A stretch of 44,225 nucleotides of DNA from Tidjanibacter sp. Lineage in GTDB: Bacteria; Bacteroidota; Bacteroidia; Bacteroidales; Rikenellaceae. Location of the stretch: assembly GCA_017628305.1 (NCBI GenBank), contig JAGBZI010000021.1:1-44225 (forward strand). Reading direction: 5' to 3'. Both the position numbers and the translations under genes were made by a program. Of the stretch, positions 17,630 through 26,606 are shown in pieces (within the stretch, counting starts at the first letter, position 1; every line of letters starts with the position of its first letter). The notes below the pieces were generated by a model. That model was not told the DNA's origin, did not search any database, and worked only from the letters and a program-made list of their open reading frames with translations.

Positions 17630-19714
17630 ATGAAAACAAAACTTATGACATTTGTTATGGCAGCAGCTGTAATGACCGGTTGTGACTCTGTGAGCAACAA
17701 CCCTCTGATTAATCAGGGCAACACCCCCTATGGTACTCCCGAGTTTTCGAAGATTAAACTCGAGCACTACATGCCCGCCTTCGACTATGCTTTGGCCGAG
17801 GCAAGGGCCGAGATGGACGCTATTGTGAACAATACCGAGGAGCCCACCTTCGAGAACACCATCGTAGCTATGGAGCGCAGCGGTGAGCTTCTGGACCATG
17901 TATCGACCATCTTCTTTGTGCTCAACGGCAACGAGACCAGCGACGAGATGCAGGCTCTGGCTATGGAGGTGCAGCCCAAACTGATTGCCTTCTCGAACGA
18001 TGTGAACCTCAATCCCGAGTTGTGGGAGCGCGTGAAGAGTGTCTACGAGCAGCGCGAGTCGCTCGCACTCAACGAGGAGGAGGCTAAACTGTTGGAGAAC
18101 ACCTATAACGATTTCGTGCGCAGTGGTGCCAACCTCAACGACGAGCAGAAGGAGCAGTATCGCCGCATTTCGGAGGAGCTCTCGAACCTCTCGTTGCAGT
18201 TTGAGCAGAATGTGCTGGCTGCCACCAACGCCTTCTCGCTCAATATCACCGACGAGAGCGAGGTTGCCGAGCTCCCCGCCTTTGTGCGCGACGCCATGGC
18301 TGCCGAGGCTAAGGCCCGCGGCGAGCAGGGTTGGACCGTTACTCTTCAGCAGGCCAACATGTTCCCCTTCCTCACCTACTCGTCGAACCGCGAGCTGAAG
18401 GAGAAGGTGTGGAGGGCTTCGAACTCGCGCTGCGTGGGTGGCGAGTTCAACAACCTCGAGAATGTGAAACGCATCGCCGAGCTCCGTCTGGAGATGGCCC
18501 ACCTGTTTGGCTATGAGGATTACGCATCCTTCGTGCTGGAGGAGCGCATGGCCGAGAATACCAAGACTGTCAACAGCTTCCTCGAGGAGCTCCGTTCGGC
18601 CACCATCAAGTATGCCAAGAAGGACTACAAAACCGTGTCGGCCTACGCCAAGAAGAGTGGTGCCAACTATGAGATTATGCCTTGGGATTGGGCCTATTGG
18701 AACGAGAAATACAAAGTTGCCACCTTCGACTACAACGAGGAGGATGTGAAACCCTACTTCGAGCTGGAGAATGTTAAACAGGGCATCTTTGTGTTGGCCG
18801 AGAGGCTCTATGGTATCCGTTTTGTGGAGAATAAGGAGATTGATGTTTACCACCCCGATGTGAAGGCCTACGATGTGCTCGAGGAGAATGGTGATTTCTT
18901 GGGCGTTCTCTACATGGACTTCTTCCCCCGTGCTACCAAGCGCGGTGGTGCATGGATGACCGCCTTCAGGGAGATGAAGACCGTTGATGGCGAGGAGGTT
19001 CGCCCCTTCATTTCGCTCTGCGGCAACTTCACCAAACCCACCGAGAATACCCCCTCGCTCCTCACCTTCGACGAGTTTGAGACCTTCCTCCACGAGTTTG
19101 GTCACTGCCTCCACGGCCTCTTCGCCAAGGGTACTTACCAGTCGCTCACCGGTACCTCCGTATACCGCGACTTCGTGGAGCTCCCCAGTCAGGTTCTGGA
19201 GAATTGGGCTATCCAGCCCGAGTTCCTCGACATCGTGGCTGTCCACTACCAGACCGGCGAGAAGATGCCTGCCGAGTTGAGGGATAAGATTATCGCTTCG
19301 AAGAAGTACCTCGCCGCCTATGCCAACATCCGTCAGGTGTCGTTCGGTACCATTGATATGGCCTACCACACCATCACCGAGCCCATCGAGGATGTTATGG
19401 CCTTCGAGCGCAAGGCTTCCGCTTCGACTCAGGTGCTGCCCGTTGTTGATGGCGCCAATATGGGTTGCTCCTTCAGCCACATCTTCTCTGGCGGCTATGC
19501 TGCCGGCTACTACGGCTACAAGTGGGCCGAGGTGCTCGATGCCGACGCTTTCGAGCTCTTCAAGGAGATGGGTATTTTCTCCCGCGAGTGTGGCAACCGT
19601 TTCCGCGAGGAGGTGCTCTCCAAGGGTGGTATTCGTCACCCCATGGAGCTCTATGTTGCCTTCCGTGGTCACAAGCCCGAGACTCAGGCTCTCATCGACG
19701 AGATTTTGAAATAA
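17630..19714 (+). CDS. dcp: M3 family peptidyl-dipeptidase (Dcp), lipoprotein
   Basis: Dcp is a zinc peptidase that removes C-terminal dipeptides from oligopeptides. The 694-residue product has a lipoprotein signal (MKTKLMTFVMAAAVMTGCDS, Cys18), so it is probably periplasmic and membrane-anchored. The M3 zinc site FLHEFGHCLHGLFAKGTYQSL lies near residue 488, with the downstream DFVELPSQVLENWA that carries the third ligand region. The substrate region AYHTITEPIEDVMAFE and MGCSFSHIFSGGYAAGYYGY is typical. No promoter box is evident in the 59-bp A-rich gap after the amidase gene, which suggests co-transcription. A strong terminator follows. Confidence 0.96.
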   Translation: MKTKLMTFVMAAAVMTGCDSVSNNPLINQGNTPYGTPEFSKIKLEHYMPAFDYALAEARAEMDAIVNNTEEPTFENTIVAMERSGELLDHVSTIFFVLNGNETSDEMQALAMEVQPKLIAFSNDVNLNPELWERVKSVYEQRESLALNEEEAKLLENTYNDFVRSGANLNDEQKEQYRRISEELSNLSLQFEQNVLAATNAFSLNITDESEVAELPAFVRDAMAAEAKARGEQGWTVTLQQANMFPFLTYSSNRELKEKVWRASNSRCVGGEFNNLENVKRIAELRLEMAHLFGYEDYASFVLEERMAENTKTVNSFLEELRSATIKYAKKDYKTVSAYAKKSGANYEIMPWDWAYWNEKYKVATFDYNEEDVKPYFELENVKQGIFVLAERLYGIRFVENKEIDVYHPDVKAYDVLEENGDFLGVLYMDFFPRATKRGGAWMTAFREMKTVDGEEVRPFISLCGNFTKPTENTPSLLTFDEFETFLHEFGHCLHGLFAKGTYQSLTGTSVYRDFVELPSQVLENWAIQPEFLDIVAVHYQTGEKMPAELRDKIIASKKYLAAYANIRQVSFGTIDMAYHTITEPIEDVMAFERKASASTQVLPVVDGANMGCSFSHIFSGGYAAGYYGYKWAEVLDADAFELFKEMGIFSRECGNRFREEVLSKGGIRHPMELYVAFRGHKPETQALIDEILK

Positions 19715-19724
19715 GAGATAGGGG

Positions 19725-19761
19725 TGTTCGTCGGTCGGTTGCCGACCGACGAACATCTTTT
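19725..19761 (+). terminator. Terminator after dcp
   Basis: Perfect 14-bp arms (19725-19738, 19742-19755) with a tight loop, then TCTTTTTG. Confidence 0.92.
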
Positions 19762-19825
19762 TGTATAACGCACTGTGTCTGATGTCGAACGACTGACGGA
19801 CCACGCTGCAAACCACAAAAACACT

Positions 19826-22141
19826 ATGAAGTACAAACTCAGCGAAATAGCACATCTTGCTCCCCGTGGTACATTCCATGGCAAGGATATGGAGGTGAGA
19901 AGTGTGATGACCGACTCGAGGCACAGTTTCGACTCGGCCTCGGCACCCATGTTTGTGGCCATTTCGGGAACCAACCACGATGGTCACCGCTTCATTGACG
20001 ACCTCTACCGACGAGGCGTGAGGGCCTTCATGGTGGAGCGTGAGCCGGATTTTGGAGCTTGGCCCGAGGCTGGTTTTGTGGTTGTGGAGCGTTCGTTGCG
20101 TGCGCTCCAGAGCCTTGCGGCCCACTACCGCCAGCGCTTTGGCGGTAAGGTGGTGGCCATCACCGGCTCGACGGGAAAGACTGCCGTGAAGGAGTGGATT
20201 GCCGAGTCGGCCCCCGAGGGGTTGAGGGTCTTCCGTTCGCCTCGCAGCTACAATTCACAGCTGGGAGTGGCTCTATCGCTGCTGATGATGGATGGCACGG
20301 AGGATTTGGCTGTCATCGAGGCAGGCATTTCGCGTCCCGACGAGATGGCTCGCTTGGAGGCCATCATTCGCCCCGATGTGGGCATCTTCACCTCTCTGGA
20401 GGGGCAGCACGACGAGAATTTTATTGATAGGGCTCATAAGGCGGCCGAGAAGGCGACCCTCTTTGCCCGCACATCGACGGTTATCTACAACTCCACGAAC
20501 CCCTACATTGTGGAGGCGCTGGAGGGTGTCGGCAACAAGGTTGGGGTGGCAAGCATGAGGGCCATGGTGGGCGAGTTGTATGGCCTGCTGGGCTACGACC
20601 GCGAGGCCGTGGAGGAGCGCTTAGCCCATTCGGAGCCTGTGAAACTGCGCCTTTCGATGGCCGAGGGGTTGGGTGGCTCGGTGGTGCTGAGCGACACCCA
20701 CAACTCCGACATCAACTCGCTGGGCATTGCACTCGACTCGTTGCGCGAAGTGGCGGGCGGACGCCGCAGGGTGGTGGTGCTCTCCGACATGCTCTACAGT
20801 ACCCTCCCTGATGAGGAGATATACTCCCGTGTGGCACGCATTGTGGTGGCCGCAGGGGTCGATAAATTCATAGGTGTAGGTCGGTTTATTGCGGCCCACA
20901 AACACTTCTTTGCCGACACCGACGAATTCTACTCCTCCGCCGATGAGTTTCTTAAAGTGTTGTCGCAGAACGACTTTGAAGATGCGGCGGTGCTTATCAA
21001 GGGAGGTCCCATGTCGGGCTTCGACCGCATTGTACACACCCTCTCGCGCCGTTGCCACACCACTGTGCTGGAGGTGAACCTCTCGGCTATGGTGGCCAAC
21101 CTCAATCGCTACCGCAGCCGACTGCCACAGGGTACCAAGATTATGACCATGGTGAAGGCGTCAGGCTATGGACACGGCGACTATGAGCTCGCTGTGGAGC
21201 TGCAACACGAGGGGGTCGACTACCTCGCTGTGGCCTTTGCCGACGAGGGGGTGCTGTTGCGACAGAAGGGTATCACCATGCCTATTGTGGTGCTCAATGC
21301 CGACGCCGACAGCTTCGGGCTCATGACCTCCTACCGCTTGGAGCCCGAGATATACAACTTCTCCTCGCTCGAGGCCTTTGCTCTGGCAGTTGAGAGTGCT
21401 GGCGAGAGCGACTATCCCATCCACCTGAAGGTCGATAGCGGCATGCACCGTCTGGGCTTTCTCATGAGGGATGTGGAGCAGCTTAATGCGAGGCTCGCCG
21501 AGCTGCGCGGAGTGCTCACCGTGAGGAGTATCTTCTCCCATTTTGCCACAGCCGACATGGCCGAGGAGAGGGAGTTTGTGCGCAAGCAGCAGCAGACCTT
21601 TGCTGAGGTGTCGGAGGCAATCATGGCCTCGCTGCCCAACAGACCCCTGCGCCACATAAACAACACGGCAGGCATGGAGCAGTATGCCGACTCCACTTAC
21701 GATATGTGTCGCTTGGGCATAGGTCTTTATGGTGTGGGCGAAGGCACGAAGCCCATCTCGCGTCTTACGACCCGCATTGTGCAGGTGAAGGAGCTCGAGG
21801 AGGGCGAAACGGTGGGTTATGGCCGTGTGGGACGCATTGTGCGACCCACCACTGTGGCTACCATCCCCATTGGCTATGCCGACGGACTCGACCGACGCCT
21901 CGGAGGAGGTGTGTGGAGTGTCGGGGTGGGTGGAAAAAGGGCCCCCATCATCGGGCGCGTGTGTATGGATAGTTGTATGATTGATGTCACCGGCATCGAG
22001 TGCACCGAGGGGTCGGAGGTGGTGATATTCGGCGGCGAGGGAGGCTCCGTGGTGGAGATGGCCGAGCTGTTGGGCACCATCCCCTATGAGGTCATGACCT
22101 CCGTATCGAGCCGTGTGAAGAGAATTTATGTGAAAGAGTAA
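19826..22141 (+). CDS. murF: Bifunctional MurF (UDP-MurNAc-tripeptide:D-Ala-D-Ala ligase) / alanine racemase
   Basis: This fusion joins two steps of peptidoglycan precursor synthesis: making D-alanine and adding D-Ala-D-Ala to the UDP-tripeptide. The start is ATG 19826 (MKYKLSEIAHL), giving 771 residues; the frame is open 17 codons further without similarity. MurF occupies about 1-400, with the ATP site VVAITGSTGKTAVKEW near residue 111 and GDTHNSD-like SDTHNSDINS. Alanine racemase follows from about 412, with PLP lysine in IMTMVKASGYGHGDYE near residue 443, then YGVGEGTKPISRLTTRIVQV and IPIGYADGLDRR. The fusion is common in Bacteroidetes. An RsmI-like gene follows 21 bp later. Confidence 0.96.
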   Translation: MKYKLSEIAHLAPRGTFHGKDMEVRSVMTDSRHSFDSASAPMFVAISGTNHDGHRFIDDLYRRGVRAFMVEREPDFGAWPEAGFVVVERSLRALQSLAAHYRQRFGGKVVAITGSTGKTAVKEWIAESAPEGLRVFRSPRSYNSQLGVALSLLMMDGTEDLAVIEAGISRPDEMARLEAIIRPDVGIFTSLEGQHDENFIDRAHKAAEKATLFARTSTVIYNSTNPYIVEALEGVGNKVGVASMRAMVGELYGLLGYDREAVEERLAHSEPVKLRLSMAEGLGGSVVLSDTHNSDINSLGIALDSLREVAGGRRRVVVLSDMLYSTLPDEEIYSRVARIVVAAGVDKFIGVGRFIAAHKHFFADTDEFYSSADEFLKVLSQNDFEDAAVLIKGGPMSGFDRIVHTLSRRCHTTVLEVNLSAMVANLNRYRSRLPQGTKIMTMVKASGYGHGDYELAVELQHEGVDYLAVAFADEGVLLRQKGITMPIVVLNADADSFGLMTSYRLEPEIYNFSSLEAFALAVESAGESDYPIHLKVDSGMHRLGFLMRDVEQLNARLAELRGVLTVRSIFSHFATADMAEEREFVRKQQQTFAEVSEAIMASLPNRPLRHINNTAGMEQYADSTYDMCRLGIGLYGVGEGTKPISRLTTRIVQVKELEEGETVGYGRVGRIVRPTTVATIPIGYADGLDRRLGGGVWSVGVGGKRAPIIGRVCMDSCMIDVTGIECTEGSEVVIFGGEGGSVVEMAELLGTIPYEVMTSVSSRVKRIYVKE

Positions 22142-22162
22142 CACTCTCCCGCAAAGCATACT

Positions 22163-22882
22163 ATGGAAAGGAAAAAACCGGGTAAAATATATATGCTCCC
22201 TTGCCCCATAAGCGAGGGTAACCCCTATGATGTGCTCCCCGAGGCCAACCGAAAAGTGATGGCCTCCATCGACTACTTCATTGTGGAGAATGTGCGCACG
22301 GCACGCCGTTTCCTCTCGGCCGCCAAGATTGGAAGAGCCATCGAGGAGCTGCAGTTTGCCGAGTGCAACGAGCACACCTCGGCTGCCGATGTGGCACCCC
22401 TGCTGGCCCCCGTGATGGAGGGTAGGGATTGTGGCATCATCAGCGAGGCGGGTCTCCCCGGAGTTGCCGATCCCGGAGCCGATGTGGTGGCTGTGGCACA
22501 GCAGAGGGGTATTGAGGTGGTACCCTTGGTGGGCCCCTCGTCGATACTCATGGCACTGATGGCAAGTGGCCAGAATGGGCAGAGCTTTGCCTTCAACGGC
22601 TACCTGCCTGTGAAACCCGCCGAGCGACAGAGGGCTATTCGCCACTTCGAGCGCCGCGCACAGAGCGAGGGGCAGAGCCAGATATTTATCGAGGCCCCCT
22701 ATCGCAACGATAAACTGTTTGCGGAGCTGGTGGCTACATGCTCTCCGTCGACCCGCATCACGGTGGCTGTGGATATCACCTCACCCACGCAGCTTATCCG
22801 CACCCTCTCGGCCGGAGAGTGGCGCAAAACCCCCGCCCCCGAGATGCACAAGCGCCCCACGATATTCATCCTCGGAGCATAA
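22163..22882 (+). CDS. rsmI: RsmI-like tetrapyrrole-methylase-fold SAM-dependent methyltransferase
   Basis: RsmI adds a 2'-O-methyl group to C1402 of 16S rRNA in the decoding centre. The 239-residue protein has the family's SAM-binding features: IYMLPCPISEGNP at the start, the loop GIISEAGLPGVADPGADVV near residue 92, and VPLVGPSSILMALMASG. FIEAPYRNDKLFAEL follows. This short form differs from E. coli RsmI in the first motif and lacks the extra C-terminal domain, so rRNA methylation is likely but not proven. It lies 21 bp after murF-alr and before a bidirectional terminator. Confidence 0.82.
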   Translation: MERKKPGKIYMLPCPISEGNPYDVLPEANRKVMASIDYFIVENVRTARRFLSAAKIGRAIEELQFAECNEHTSAADVAPLLAPVMEGRDCGIISEAGLPGVADPGADVVAVAQQRGIEVVPLVGPSSILMALMASGQNGQSFAFNGYLPVKPAERQRAIRHFERRAQSEGQSQIFIEAPYRNDKLFAELVATCSPSTRITVAVDITSPTQLIRTLSAGEWRKTPAPEMHKRPTIFILGA

Positions 22883-22888
22883 GCCAAA

Positions 22889-22928
22889 CAAAAAATCTTC
22901 ACCTCGCAGTCGGGGTGAAGATTTTTTG
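22889..22928. terminator. Bidirectional terminator between the RsmI-like and DUF486 genes
   Basis: 18-bp arms with one mismatch (22889-22906, 22911-22928), A-rich on the left and T-rich on the right, between convergent genes. Confidence 0.9.
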
Positions 22929-22979
22929 TGTAGGGGGATTTATTGGATGGGGTTTGGCCAATCAATTTCCAGCCCCCTG

Positions 22980-23351
22980 CTATTTTTTGAAGGCAAAGTA
23001 GACCGCCAAAAGTATCAGCACAAACGACACCAAGTAGTTCCAGCGAAAGACCTCCGTCTTGAAGAGTGTGAGAGCCAGCACTGTGAAGACTACCAGCGAG
23101 ATGCACTCCTGAATAATCTTGAGCTGAAAGAGGGTGAAGGGGCCGCCACCGCCCACAAAACCTATGCGGTTGGCGGGGATGGTGAGGCAGTACTCAAAGA
23201 ATGCTACACCCCAACTGAGCAGAATGATGATGATGAGTGGGAAGGGGTCCTTGCCGCCATTCATGTCGCGCAACTTGAGGTTGCCATACCATGCGAAGGT
23301 CATAAATACATTCGAGAGCAGCAGCATCCCTATGGTCAAAGCACCTTTCAT
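22980..23351 (-). CDS. DMT-type small membrane protein (DUF486 family)
   Basis: The 123-residue protein has four predicted membrane helices (TIGMLLLSNVFMTFAWYGNL, FPLIIIILLSWGVAFFEYCL, ISLVVFTVLALTLF, NYLVSFVLILLAVYFAF). It contains the DUF486 signature CLTIPANRIG, followed by GPFTLFQLKIIQE. DUF486 proteins resemble half-size drug/metabolite transporters; their substrate is unknown. It starts 59 bp after the dusB stop on the same strand and is probably co-transcribed with it. Confidence 0.9.
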   Translation of the reverse strand: MKGALTIGMLLLSNVFMTFAWYGNLKLRDMNGGKDPFPLIIIILLSWGVAFFEYCLTIPANRIGFVGGGGPFTLFQLKIIQECISLVVFTVLALTLFKTEVFRWNYLVSFVLILLAVYFAFKK

Positions 23352-23410
23352 AGTTTAAGTTTGAGAGTTGATAATTATTCTACACTGTTTGGTCGCTCGC
23401 AACGGGGAGG

Positions 23411-24433
23411 TTAAATATCGTGCGAGAGAGGGGCGGGGATGGTGGTCGAAAAGTCGTAGTCGTGCCAACGCTCGGCGGTGTAGTCGAGCAGCGCCCTTAT
23501 CTCCTCGGGGTCGTAGCTGGTCACAAGTTTCATCCTCGTCTGTTTGAAGTCGGGCAGCCCCTTGAAGTAGTTGGAGAAGTGGCGGCGCATCTCGATGATG
23601 CCCACAAAATCGCCCTTGGCAGCCAACGAGAGGTCCAAGTGGTGTTTGGCAATGGCCACCCTCTCGGGCACGGAGGGCTGGGGGAGGAGTTCGCCCGTCT
23701 GAATGAAGTGTTTGCACTCGCGGAAAATCCATGGGCGACCGTATGTGGCACGGCCAATCATCACAGCATCCACCCCATAGCGGTCGAAGCACTCGGCCGC
23801 CCTCTCGGCAGTGGTCACATCGCCATTGCCGATGATGGGAATATGTATGCGGGGGTTGTTCTTCACCTTGCCTATGAGGCTCCAATCGGCCTCGCCCCGA
23901 TACATCTGCGAACGGGTACGGCCGTGGATGGTGAGAGCCTGAATGCCAACATCTTGCAGTCGCTCGGCAATCTCCTCGATATTCTTGTTTTCGTCGTCCC
24001 ATCCGAGCCTTGTCTTGACTGTCACGGGGAGTTTCACGGCCTCCACAATTTGGCGGGTCATCTCCACCATCAGGGGCACATCCTTCATCATGCCACTGCC
24101 GGCTCCTCGCCCTGCAATCTTCTTCATGGGGCAGCCGAAGTTGATGTCAATAACATCGGGGTTGGCCCTCTCGGCCAATTTCGCAGCCTCCACCATGGGC
24201 TCTATGAGGTGGCCGTAAATCTGGATGGCCACGGGGCGCTCGCTCTCCGACACATTGAGCTTGCGGAAGGTCTTCTCGGCGCCGTGGAAAAGTCCGTCGG
24301 ACGACACAAACTCGGTGGTCACCATGTCGGCGCCAAACTCCTTGCAGAGCTGGCGGAACGAGGGGTCGGTGACATCCTCCATGGGGGCCAAAAAGAGGGG
24401 CTTTTCGCCAAAATCTATACTACCTATCTTCAC
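23411..24433 (-). CDS. dusB: tRNA-dihydrouridine synthase (DusB type)
   Basis: Flavoenzyme that reduces uridines in the tRNA D-loop. The start is GTG 24433 (KIGSIDFGEKPLFLAPMEDV), giving 340 residues. The frame runs seven codons further to a TTG that does not fit the family. FMN and catalytic features are APMEDVTDPSFRQLC, INFGCPMKKIAGRGAGSGMM with the catalytic Cys, VKTRLGWDDENKN, TIHGRTRSQMYRGEADW, IIGNGDV and MIGRATYGRPWIF. The C-terminal helical domain contains MRRHFSNYFKGLPDFKQTR. It is divergent from argS. Confidence 0.95.
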   Translation of the reverse strand: MKIGSIDFGEKPLFLAPMEDVTDPSFRQLCKEFGADMVTTEFVSSDGLFHGAEKTFRKLNVSESERPVAIQIYGHLIEPMVEAAKLAERANPDVIDINFGCPMKKIAGRGAGSGMMKDVPLMVEMTRQIVEAVKLPVTVKTRLGWDDENKNIEEIAERLQDVGIQALTIHGRTRSQMYRGEADWSLIGKVKNNPRIHIPIIGNGDVTTAERAAECFDRYGVDAVMIGRATYGRPWIFRECKHFIQTGELLPQPSVPERVAIAKHHLDLSLAAKGDFVGIIEMRRHFSNYFKGLPDFKQTRMKLVTSYDPEEIRALLDYTAERWHDYDFSTTIPAPLSHDI

Positions 24434-24461
24434 GGTGATTGAAATTTGCCCCAAAAATAAC

Positions 24462-24469
24462 TATATTTG
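24462..24469 (+). promoter_or_regulatory. Promoter -7 box for argS
   Basis: TATATTTG with a TTG 20 nt upstream (24439-24441), 38 nt before ATG 24508. Confidence 0.65.
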
Positions 24470-24507
24470 CGCTCTAAACAATGGAATAATCAAAACAATA
24501 TAGCACA

Positions 24508-26286
24508 ATGACTATCGAACAGACAATCCTCAGCGCCGTAACGGCCACCGTCGAGAAGCTCTATGGCCCCCTCGAGGGACTCCAGCTTCAGCTCCAAAAG
24601 ACACGCAAAGAGTTCACCGGAGATTACACCCTCGTGGTGTTCCCCCTGCTGAAGCGCAGCCGCAAGTCGCCTGACGCCACAGCCGCCGAGATTGGTGAGG
24701 CTCTGGCCGCCGAGTGCCCCCTCGTTGAGAGCACCAACACCATCAAGGGTTTTCTCAACATTCAGCTGAAAGCCGACTTCTGGCTCGAGGAGTTCCGTAA
24801 GATTGCCGCCACCGAGCAGTTTGGCAAAGCCCCCGCAAATGGTAAAACAGTGATGGTGGAGTACTCCTCGCCCAACACCAACAAACCCCTCCACCTCGGC
24901 CACATCCGCAACAACCTCCTCGGCTACTCCGTGTCGCAGATTTTGGAGGCGTGCGGTTATCGCGTCATTAAGGCTAACTTGGTGAACGACCGTGGTATCC
25001 ATATCTGCAAGAGTATGCTTGCATGGCAGCTCTACGGAGGTGGCGAGACCCCCCAGAGCAGCGGTATGAAGGGCGACCACTTGGTGGGTAAATACTATGT
25101 GGAGTTCGACAAACACTACAAGGCTGAGGTGAAGGCTCTCATGGAGAAGGGCTTGAGCGAGGATGAGGCCAAAAAGGAGGCACCCATCATGCAGCAGGCG
25201 CGCACCATGCTCCAGAAATGGGAGGCTCACGACCCCGAGGTATATGGCCTCTGGGAGCGCATGAATGGCTGGGTTTACGAGGGCTTCGACGCCACCTATA
25301 AGGCTATGGGTGTGTCGTTTGACAAGGTTTACTACGAGTCGCAGACCTACCTGCTCGGCAAGGATATTGTGGCCGAGGGTCTGGAGAAGGGTGTCTTCTA
25401 CCGCCGCGAGGATGGCTCGGTATGGATTGACCTCACAGCCGACGGCCTCGACGAGAAACTGCTGCTGCGTGGCGACGGCACCAGCGTCTACATGACACAG
25501 GACCTCGGTACTGCCCTCAGCCGCCAGCGCGACGAGAGCCTCGACGGCATCATCTATGTTGTGGGCAACGAGCAGAACTACCACTTCCAAGTGCTCAAAC
25601 TTGTCCTCAAGAAGCTCGGCTACGAGTGGAGCGACGACATCTTCCACCTCTCCTATGGCATGGTGGAGCTGCCCGAGGGCAAGATGAAGTCGAGGGAGGG
25701 TACGGTGGTGGATGCCGACGACCTCATTGATGATATGGTGACCACCGCACGCGAGATGAGCGAGGAGCTCGGCAAGCTCGACGGCATGACTCCCGAGGAG
25801 CAGGATAATATCGCCCGCATCGTGGGCCTCGGCGCACTCAAGTACTTCATCCTCAAGGTGGACCCCAAGAAGACTATGCTCTTCAATCCCCGCGAGAGTA
25901 TCGACTTCAATGGCAACACAGGCCCCTTCATCCAGTACACCTATGCCCGCATCCGCTCGGTGCTCCGCAAGGCTGCCGAGATGGGTATGGCCACCACCTT
26001 CGACGGCAAGGTGGAGCTCATCGCCGAGGAGGTGGAGCTGGTGAAATACCTCGCCGACTTCCCCCAGACAGTGCTTCAGGCAGGCGCTACCTATTCGCCT
26101 AGCATCATCGGTGCCTATGTCTACGACTTGGCCAAGATGTACAACAGCTACTACCACGACCACTCCATCCTGCGCGAGGAGAGGGAGGATGTCCGTTGCT
26201 TCCGTGTGGCCCTCAGCTCCGTTGTGGCCTCCACCATCGGCTATGGTATGAGTCTGATGGGTATCGAGGTTCCCGAGCGCATGTAG
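24508..26286 (+). CDS. argS: Arginyl-tRNA synthetase
   Basis: ArgS charges tRNA-Arg. The 592 residues carry an N-terminal tRNA-recognition domain (about 1-100). The HIGH site is seen as SSPNTNKPLHLGHIRNNLLG near residue 128. A KMSKS-equivalent, KMKSREGTVVDADDL, lies near 391. The C-terminal anticodon-binding domain contains NTGPFIQYTYARIRSVLRKA and ends LMGIEVPERM. It is a single gene with its own promoter, followed by a hairpin-rich gap. Confidence 0.98.
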   Translation: MTIEQTILSAVTATVEKLYGPLEGLQLQLQKTRKEFTGDYTLVVFPLLKRSRKSPDATAAEIGEALAAECPLVESTNTIKGFLNIQLKADFWLEEFRKIAATEQFGKAPANGKTVMVEYSSPNTNKPLHLGHIRNNLLGYSVSQILEACGYRVIKANLVNDRGIHICKSMLAWQLYGGGETPQSSGMKGDHLVGKYYVEFDKHYKAEVKALMEKGLSEDEAKKEAPIMQQARTMLQKWEAHDPEVYGLWERMNGWVYEGFDATYKAMGVSFDKVYYESQTYLLGKDIVAEGLEKGVFYRREDGSVWIDLTADGLDEKLLLRGDGTSVYMTQDLGTALSRQRDESLDGIIYVVGNEQNYHFQVLKLVLKKLGYEWSDDIFHLSYGMVELPEGKMKSREGTVVDADDLIDDMVTTAREMSEELGKLDGMTPEEQDNIARIVGLGALKYFILKVDPKKTMLFNPRESIDFNGNTGPFIQYTYARIRSVLRKAAEMGMATTFDGKVELIAEEVELVKYLADFPQTVLQAGATYSPSIIGAYVYDLAKMYNSYYHDHSILREEREDVRCFRVALSSVVASTIGYGMSLMGIEVPERM

Positions 26287-26291
26287 AAAAC

Positions 26292-26346
26292 AGCGTGTAT
26301 TATCGGTGCCCAAGCGCACACAGTGAGCAACTGCTCAGTTGCACTA
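26292..26346 (+). repeat. Hairpin pair after argS, possible divergent copy D of the two-hairpin element
   Basis: The spacer TATTATCGGTG (26299-26308) also occurs at 33037-33047. A small GTGC...GCAC stem (26306-26319) precedes a stem around GCAACT...AGTTGC (26322-26345). It lacks the GTTTGC apex, so membership is tentative. Confidence 0.4.
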
Positions 26347-26350
26347 CGAT

Positions 26351-26383
26351 AAACCCCTGCCGAGTAATACGGTGGGGGTTTTA
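26351..26383 (+). terminator. Terminator after argS
   Basis: AAACCCC and GGGGTTT arms with an inner CCG/CGG pair, followed by TTTATTG. The remainder of the gap to 26530 is AT-rich with no gene that I can see. Confidence 0.8.
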
Positions 26384-26537
26384 TTGTGGCCAACCATTAA
26401 AAACTAACAGCCAATCGCTAACCACCGAGGGGGGATATTTAGTGGCTCGGCACACCCTTGCAAAAAAATCCCATCACAAAAGAGCTATTCTGGCTCCATT
26501 TTGAATTTAGAAATTTGAATTTTGCATTGCAAATAGG

Positions 26538-26545
26538 TATCTTTG
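26538..26545 (+). promoter_or_regulatory. Promoter for pth (-33 TTTG and -7 TATCTTTG)
   Basis: TATCTTTG with TTTG at 26514-26517, a 20-nt spacing, gives one of the better -33/-7 matches here. It is only 4 nt before the in-frame ATG 26550 and 61 nt before the preferred pth start, 26607. Confidence 0.75.
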
Positions 26546-26606
26546 CAAGATGTTAGGAGCATTGTTCACAAAATTGTTCTCCTCGAAGAGGAGAGAACCC
26601 GATTGT

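Noticed and set aside
17513..20125. Very long minus-strand open frame (870 codons) opposite dcp, and similar ones at 24490-26319, 28772-30952 and 40569-42446
   Set aside because: They lie antisense to well-recognised genes, have low-complexity His/Leu/Glu-rich translations and match no family. They result from the GC-biased third codon positions of the true genes.
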